This document shows positions 58,799 to 64,000 of a DNA stretch of 64,000 bases, one piece after another. The notes under the pieces were generated by a model, which did not search any database, was not told the DNA's origin, and worked only from the letters and a program-made list of their open reading frames with translations. Both the position numbers and the translations under genes were made by a program. The stretch is taken from contig NZ_CP069213.1 in assembly GCF_016834455.1 (NCBI RefSeq), forward strand, positions 2,728,501-2,792,500, read 5' to 3'. Within the stretch, counting starts at the first letter, position 1; every line of letters begins with the position of its first letter. This DNA is from Shewanella litorisediminis (lineage in GTDB: Bacteria > Pseudomonadota > Gammaproteobacteria > Enterobacterales > Shewanellaceae).

Positions 58799-60258
58799 CG
58801 CACGGCCACCGAGAAACACACATTGGCGAGTTGGGTAAAGTGGGTAAAACTGCCAAACTCATCATCGCCAAAGTGGCGTCCCGATAAGCCCCTGTCGGCA
58901 TAAAACAGCCCTATCACCTTGCCATCCATTTCAAGCGGTGCCAATAAGAAGCCGCTCTTGGCCAAGCGCTTACGCAAGGGTTCATCCAGGCTAAGTCGCC
59001 AGCGTGGCGAATCTGGAGAATCCACATTCAGGGGCTGTTTCAAATCAATCACATGGCGAAACAGATGATCGGGCTCGGTAATATCGATTACAAAGTCGCG
59101 CTTGATGTTGTCGGCATTGTCTCCAAGCACTATGCGGGGCTGCAGCATCTTGCGACTGGGCGATAACAGCAGCACGGCGCAGCTATCCACACCCACACCG
59201 TTTAGTATTCCCTCCAGTGTGGTTTGCATTACCTGATTAATATCGGCTTTGGCCACCGCAAAGCCTGTGAGTTCGCGGAGCTTTTTAAGCTGAATATTCA
59301 CATCGCCTTCGCGCCAGCGTCCTTCATTGAGACTTTCCGGGGTTTCCAACAAACGATTGGGGCTTGGCAAGAACTCCACCAAGACCTTGGCGCCATAGGC
59401 GTCGGCCAGCTTGTGGGTCGCCTTGGCACATTGAATGGCCCGCGCCTTAAAATCATCGGGTTTCAAGCCCATCATTTCGGCGCCCTGACGCACCCGCTTT
59501 TCAAGCTCGGCATGGTCGGGGTAGGTTTCTGCCAGCTCCTGCACCAGCTTGTTGGCAACAAAGATGGCGCGGATTTCGGGCATGCGCTCGTCGGGATTGT
59601 TGAGCGACTTGATGAGCACTTCCCCAAGCCCCCAGTTACGCGCCAAACCTTGGGTCAACTGGCCAAAACTGGTGCCCAGATGTTCTCGAACCTGGGTGAG
59701 TACGGCGGCAGGATCCTCAACGCCGTCAAGGGCTCTGTCCAGCTCGTTGGCAAGAGGTCCCCCCATGCTCCAGAAGGCGCTTTCGCCAAGGTGATACAAA
59801 AGCGCTGCGATAAAGGCTTCTTCCTGCATTTCTTCATCATGTGCGCCCAGCATCATCCTGGCCAACATGGCGGCCTGAAATGAACGCGCCATCAGTTTCA
59901 GCAGCCTTTGATATACGCCGGGGGTGAGATTTTTGTTTTCCAGCAGGCTGGAGAGCAATTTGGCAGTAATACAGATATTACGAATGGTATCGAAACCCAG
60001 CACTACGGCGGCCCGGCTCACTGTCGTGACCTGGCTGATGCCCTTATTGTAGGTAGCGCTGTTTGCCACGCGCAGGATCCGGGATGTGAGGGCATTGTCG
60101 TGCATCACACTACGGCCTAGTATCGCCATGGAGGAGACATCATCCTTTGCCAACTTTTCAAGGGTTTTTACCGTTGAGCACAGGGCAGGCATTTCCTGCT
60201 CACTGATCCTCTTGGTCCAATAATCCACACCCTTGGGTTCACCAACGTTGTTTTTCAA
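58792..60258 (-). CDS. HDOD-domain signalling protein with C-terminal GAF-like domain
   Basis: 488 residues. The HDOD domain at about 20-215 (LCSTVKTLEKLAKDD, VMHDNALTSRILRVANSATYN, LGFDTIRNICIT) lacks the catalytic HD pair, as is usual for the family. Residues about 325-488 resemble a GAF sensor (LEGILNGVGVDSCAVLLLSPS, VIGLFYADRGLSGRHF). HDOD proteins act in stress, motility or c-di-GMP related signalling, mostly by protein contact. The gene stands alone. Confidence 0.86.
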   Translation of the reverse strand: MKNNVGEPKGVDYWTKRISEQEMPALCSTVKTLEKLAKDDVSSMAILGRSVMHDNALTSRILRVANSATYNKGISQVTTVSRAAVVLGFDTIRNICITAKLLSSLLENKNLTPGVYQRLLKLMARSFQAAMLARMMLGAHDEEMQEEAFIAALLYHLGESAFWSMGGPLANELDRALDGVEDPAAVLTQVREHLGTSFGQLTQGLARNWGLGEVLIKSLNNPDERMPEIRAIFVANKLVQELAETYPDHAELEKRVRQGAEMMGLKPDDFKARAIQCAKATHKLADAYGAKVLVEFLPSPNRLLETPESLNEGRWREGDVNIQLKKLRELTGFAVAKADINQVMQTTLEGILNGVGVDSCAVLLLSPSRKMLQPRIVLGDNADNIKRDFVIDITEPDHLFRHVIDLKQPLNVDSPDSPRWRLSLDEPLRKRLAKSGFLLAPLEMDGKVIGLFYADRGLSGRHFGDDEFGSFTHFTQLANVCFSVAVRQ

Positions 60259-60387
60259 TGGAGTTTCACACGTAAAGAGAATGTTTTCCGATTATAGACA
60301 GGGATTTGCCGGTAAGGCGACTGCCTGACGTCAACTTTTAACTGTCAGGGCAAATTTACGGCGCCCAAAGGCTAAAATCAAAAAAAA

Positions 60388-60406
60388 GCGGCCCAAGGAA
60401 GGCCGC
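60388..60406 (-). terminator. Terminator of the aceB-aceA operon
   Basis: GCGGCC, seven-base loop, GGCCGC. On the minus strand a run of seven T follows. A further hairpin GCACGG/CCGTGC lies at 60474-60496, nearer to aceA. Confidence 0.82.
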
Positions 60407-60519
60407 AAAACACAAGCAACGTGGTTGAAAACAACAGCATGGGAAGTCTCACCCAGAGGGAGAGAAAAGCCCCGCACGGCACGTAGGAAACCGTGCAGGG
60501 TAAAAGGGAGCAACGACTA

Positions 60520-61839
60520 TCAGTGGAACTGTTCTTCCTCGGTGGAACCGGTCAGTGCGGTCACTGAAGAGGCGCCGCCCTGGATGATGTTGGTCATCTT
60601 GTCGAAGTAGCCTGTGCCCACTTCCTGTTGGTGCGCCACAAAGGTATATCCCTTGCTGGCGGCAGCGAACTCGGCTTCCTGAACCTTCTCAACATAGTGC
60701 TTCATGCCTTCGCCACGGGCGTAGTCGTACGCCAGGTCGAACATGTTGAACCACATGTTGTGGATACCGGCCAGAGTGATGAACTGATACTTGTAGCCCA
60801 TGTCAGACAGCGCCTGCTGGAACTTGGCGATAGTGGCATCGTCAAGGTTCTTCTTCCAGTTGAACGAAGGCGAGCAGTTATAGGCCAGCAGCTGGTCTGG
60901 GTACTGGGCATGGATGGCCTCTGCGAAACGGCGGGCTTCTTCCAAATCCGGCTTGGCGGTTTCACACCAGATGAGGTCGGCATAAGGAGCATAAGCCAGA
61001 CCGCGGGCGATGGCCTGATCCAGACCGGCACGGACACGGTAGAAACCTTCACTGGTGCGCTCACCTGTGATGAAGTCGCTGTCGTATGGGTCGCAATCCG
61101 AGGTCAGCAAATCGGCAGCGTTGGCGTCGGTACGGGCAATCACCAGCGTCTCAACACCGGACACGTCAGCCGCCAGACGGGCCGCAACCAGTTTTTGTAC
61201 CGCTTCCTGCGTTGGCACCAACACCTTACCGCCCATGTGACCGCATTTTTTCACCGACGCCAGCTGGTCTTCAAAGTGCACACCGGCGGCACCGGCATCA
61301 ATCATGGACTTCATCAATTCGTACGCATTGAGTACACCACCAAAACCGGCTTCTGCATCGGCAACGATTGGCAGGAAGTAATCGACAAACTTGTCATCTT
61401 CCGGGCCAACACCGTTGCTCCATTGGATCTGATCTGCGCGGCGGAAAGAGTTATTGATACGACCAACCACAGCAGGCACAGAGTTGGCTGGGTACAGCGA
61501 CTGGTCTGGGTACATGGTACCGGCCAGGTTGGCATCGGCGGCAACCTGCCAGCCCGACAAGTAGATAGCTTCAATACCGGCCTTGGCCTGTTGTACGGCC
61601 TGACCACCGGTCAGGGCACCGAGGGAGTTCACATAGCCTTTCTTGGCACCACCGTTGACCAGCTCCCACAGTTTGGCGGCTCCGCGCTGGGCAACTGTAT
61701 TCTCTGGTACGAAGGAGCCGCGCAGTGAAACCACTTCTTCGGCAGTGTAGGGACGGCGCACCCCTTTCCAGCGTGGGTTTTCGGCCCAGTCCTTTTTCAG
61801 TGCGTCAATTTGTTCCTGGCGGCTGATGTACTTGCTCAT
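60520..61839 (-). CDS. aceA: Isocitrate lyase
   Basis: 439 residues. The active-site signature [18 protein letters not shown] holds the catalytic Cys. Other blocks are [22 protein letters not shown] and [13 protein letters not shown]. It splits isocitrate to glyoxylate and succinate, allowing growth on acetate and fatty acids. The strong ribosome site AAAGGAG precedes the ATG. It is the second gene of aceB-aceA; no aceK gene follows. Confidence 0.97.
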   Translation of the reverse strand: MSKYISRQEQIDALKKDWAENPRWKGVRRPYTAEEVVSLRGSFVPENTVAQRGAAKLWELVNGGAKKGYVNSLGALTGGQAVQQAKAGIEAIYLSGWQVAADANLAGTMYPDQSLYPANSVPAVVGRINNSFRRADQIQWSNGVGPEDDKFVDYFLPIVADAEAGFGGVLNAYELMKSMIDAGAAGVHFEDQLASVKKCGHMGGKVLVPTQEAVQKLVAARLAADVSGVETLVIARTDANAADLLTSDCDPYDSDFITGERTSEGFYRVRAGLDQAIARGLAYAPYADLIWCETAKPDLEEARRFAEAIHAQYPDQLLAYNCSPSFNWKKNLDDATIAKFQQALSDMGYKYQFITLAGIHNMWFNMFDLAYDYARGEGMKHYVEKVQEAEFAAASKGYTFVAHQQEVGTGYFDKMTNIIQGGASSVTALTGSTEEEQFH

Positions 61840-61869
61840 GGTGACTCTCCTTTGGGGTGTTAGGGTCTG

Positions 61870-61889
61870 CCCGCCACGCGTGTGGCGGG
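61870..61889 (-). other. Intercistronic hairpin between aceB and aceA
   Basis: CCCGCCAC, loop GCGT, GTGGCGGG, an 8-bp perfect stem without a T-run. It may stabilise the aceA part of the message after cleavage, or weakly attenuate. Confidence 0.5.
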
Positions 61890-61916
61890 TAAGATGTTCT
61901 TATATTCAGGTAGTTA

Positions 61917-63548
61917 TCAGTGTTCTTGTTTGGTCAGCAGCTCATAGCCTGGCAGCGTGAGGAAGTCGACCAGCTCGTCGGCGGTGGTGATTTCCTCCAG
62001 CAGCACAGCAGCCTGAGTAAACTTGCCATGGGTAAAGCGCTCGCTGCCCACTTCTTCTTTGACGTTGGCAAGCTCCTCCACCAGCATTTCCTTCAGCAAG
62101 GCCTTGGTTACCAGCTTACCGTTGGACAGGTGCTTTTGATGGTGGATCCATTGCCAGATAGAGGCGCGGGAAATTTCCGCCGTCGCCGCATCTTCCATAA
62201 GCCCGTAAATGGGGACACAACCATTGCCACTGATCCAGGCTTCGATGTATTGCAGCGCAATGCGGATATTGAGTCGCATGCCATGCTCGGTGCGCTCACC
62301 TTCGCAGGGCGCCAGCAGCTCACTGGCCAAAATCGGTGCATCCACGTCACGGGTAATGTGCAGCTGATTGCAATGGTCATCGCCGATGAACTGGTTAAAC
62401 ACTGCCATGGCCGTTTTAGCCAGACCGGGATGGGCCACCCAGGTGCCGTCATGGCCGTTACGGGCTTCCAGTTCCTTGTCTTTGCATACCCGCTCAAGTA
62501 CCAAACGATTGGCCTCGGCATCTTTGGCAGGAATGAAAGCCGCCATCCCGCCCATGGCCAGAGCGCCCCGCTTGTGACAGGTTTTGATAAGCAGACGCGA
62601 ATAGGCGCTGAGGAAAGGTTTATCCATGGTGACCTGCTGTCTGTCGGGCAGCACGCGATCACTGTGGTGCTTTAACGTTTTGATGTAGCTGAAGATGTAG
62701 TCCCAGCGACCACAGTTGAGCGCGACAATATTTGAGCGCAGTTCATAGAGGATTTCGTCCATCTCAAACACGGCCGGCAGGGTTTCAATCAGACAGGTAC
62801 ACTTGATGGTGCCTGGCTCGAGACAGAAACGCTCTTCAGTAAAGGCAAATACCTTGGCCCACCAGCGCGCTTCAAGATGGCTCTCAAGCTTGGGAATGTA
62901 AAAGTACGGCCCACTGCCTTTACTCAGTAACTGGCGGTAGTTGTGGTAAAAGTAGAAGCAGAAATCAAACAGGGCTCCGGGAATCGATTGTCCGTTAAAT
63001 TCCACATGCTTTTCTTTCAGGTGCAAACCGCGCACCCTGGCAATCAACACCGCTGGGTTATCGTTCAAACGGTATTCTTTACCCGTGTCGGGCGCTGTGT
63101 ATTCAATGGTTCCACGCACCGCATCGCGCAGATTGATTTGCCCCTGAACCACCTTTTCCCAGCTGGGTGCCAACGAATCTTCAAAGTCCGCCATAAAGAC
63201 TTTCACATCTGCATTCAGGGCGTTGATGATCATTTTGCGGTCCACGGGACCTGTGATCTCCACCCGGCGGTCTTGCAAATCGGTTGGTATCCCCCGAATT
63301 GTCCACTTGCCATCGCGAATGGCACGGGTCTCCGGCAGGAAATCAGGCAGTTCACCTTTATCGATGCGTACCTGACGACCTTTACGCTTCTCCAGCAAGA
63401 CATCCACGTCGCCGGCAAACCTGGTACACAAGGACTCGAGCAGCGACATCGCGCCCTCGGTAAAAACCTCTTCCTGGCCTTGAATATGATGACCTGCCAG
63501 CTTGAGCCCGGTCAGAGTCTGTGGCTGCTCCATAATTTGCTCTGTCAT
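61917..63548 (-). CDS. aceB: Malate synthase A
   Basis: 543 residues, matching the length of the A form. Typical blocks are VFMADFEDSLAPSWEKV, ARVRGLHLKEKHVEF, PKLESHLEARWWAKVF, GRWDYIFSYIKTLK and NGHDGTWVAHPGL. It condenses glyoxylate with acetyl-CoA to malate. GGGGAT is seven bases before the ATG. It is the first gene of the glyoxylate-shunt operon, with 77 bases to aceA. Confidence 0.97.
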   Translation of the reverse strand: MTEQIMEQPQTLTGLKLAGHHIQGQEEVFTEGAMSLLESLCTRFAGDVDVLLEKRKGRQVRIDKGELPDFLPETRAIRDGKWTIRGIPTDLQDRRVEITGPVDRKMIINALNADVKVFMADFEDSLAPSWEKVVQGQINLRDAVRGTIEYTAPDTGKEYRLNDNPAVLIARVRGLHLKEKHVEFNGQSIPGALFDFCFYFYHNYRQLLSKGSGPYFYIPKLESHLEARWWAKVFAFTEERFCLEPGTIKCTCLIETLPAVFEMDEILYELRSNIVALNCGRWDYIFSYIKTLKHHSDRVLPDRQQVTMDKPFLSAYSRLLIKTCHKRGALAMGGMAAFIPAKDAEANRLVLERVCKDKELEARNGHDGTWVAHPGLAKTAMAVFNQFIGDDHCNQLHITRDVDAPILASELLAPCEGERTEHGMRLNIRIALQYIEAWISGNGCVPIYGLMEDAATAEISRASIWQWIHHQKHLSNGKLVTKALLKEMLVEELANVKEEVGSERFTHGKFTQAAVLLEEITTADELVDFLTLPGYELLTKQEH

Positions 63549-64000
63549 GGTGATATCCCCGATTGTCGGTTTCTTCCCGGCTTGCGGATTTGTTCTGTGC
63601 GTATTCTTACGTCATTACAAGCCAGCAAAAACCGTCAAATGTTCGTTTCGAACCAAAAATTAGCGACAAACATTTGTAATTGCAACAGTCAAAAAGTCGC
63701 ATAACCGATGAAATAGCGAGCAAAACCACAGAGCGAAATTGGTAAGACCAAAAACAAAAAACCACCACATAGCTATGTTTTTATTGTCATTTTTACAAAC
63801 AAAGATATCATAAACGTTAGTGAGTGAGAAATTTGTCTTACCAAAATACCACGCCCCACAACATGTAGTTAATTAGGTAATTAAATTTCATTGTGTATAT
63901 CTTTATTTACTGCAAAATAGCCGTTTGACTTTGGTCGTAACCATATAAAATGTTTCGAACTGCCCTCTGCGTAAACAAAAATAAATCAATATTTACAAAC
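63549..64000. other. 452-base region upstream of aceB
   Basis: No gene seen to the window end. Apart from the operator-like cluster at 63636-63678, the rest is AT-rich without a clear feature. Confidence 0.4.
63636..63678. promoter_or_regulatory. Cluster of operator-like palindromes upstream of aceB
   Basis: CAAATGTT (63636-63643) pairs with AACATTTG (63669-63676). Inside lie GTTCGTTTCGAAC (63641-63653, arms GTTCG/CGAAC) and ACAAACATTTGT (63667-63678). A TTGACG on the minus strand (63633-63638) could be the -35, so a repressor here would block it. A PsrA- or FadR-like fatty-acid regulator is one possibility from known biology. Confidence 0.45.

Noticed and set aside
63865..63890. HexR-like TGTAATTAAATTACA site upstream of aceB
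   Set aside because: The sequence TGTAGTTAATTAGG is only partly similar and is not symmetric.

Overview
The window reads as a chromosomal segment of a Shewanella-type gammaproteobacterium of moderate to high GC. The evidence is the gene content: cydA-cydB-cydX, guaB-guaA, xseA, der, the pilW-rodZ-ispG-hisS-yfgM-bamB block, rlmN, aceB-aceA, a DUF2947 gene, a Maf-type flagellin glycosyltransferase with nonulosonate genes, and many chemotaxis, c-di-GMP and TonB proteins. No rRNA, tRNA, CRISPR array, insertion sequence or integrase was seen.

Positions 1-7706 form a surface-sugar island, mostly AT-rich. It holds a hydrolysing NDP-sugar 2-epimerase (cut by the left edge), a PIG-L deacetylase, a NeuB-type nonulosonate synthase, a NeuD-type acetyltransferase, a CBS-nucleotidyltransferase of PtmE type, a CMP-nonulosonate synthetase and a Maf glycosyltransferase. 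The first six are packed with 4-16 base overlaps or short gaps and probably make a CMP-activated legionaminic-acid-like sugar. Maf, behind a good sigma-54 promoter, probably puts that sugar on flagellin. Base composition changes sharply inside maf near 7290, which suggests a recombination junction.

Positions 7707-24600 carry small housekeeping and envelope genes, a TetR repressor diverging from a two-gene RND efflux operon with a duplicated operator, a TonB receptor diverging from a Cache chemoreceptor, and the cydABX oxidase operon. A 760-base gap after cydA holds an FNR-like site and a 25-codon ORF with its own terminator. Positions 24600-32650 hold purL, mltF, tadA, a GGDEF cyclase and a VOC protein, plus a possible 40-residue basic protein.

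Positions 32720-37649 are the most unusual stretch: one 1439-codon gene for a NACHT/STAND-like ATPase with a C-terminal PD-(D/E)XK-like nuclease motif, then about 600 noncoding bases with a perfect 13-bp hairpin, next to the 3' end of guaA. This looks like a single-gene antiphage cargo in an insertion hotspot.

Positions 37650-55620 are conserved core: guaA/guaB, xseA, der, the bamB-yfgM-hisS and ispG-rodZ-pilW-rlmN blocks, a CNNM-like transporter, a 5'-nucleotidase-like enzyme and a double GNAT protein. Positions 55620-57204 hold an orphan ParA plus ribbon-helix-helix partner behind an AT-rich region with several palindromes. The right end carries mtfA, an NTF2-like protein, an HDOD-GAF protein and the glyoxylate-shunt operon aceB-aceA with palindromes upstream.
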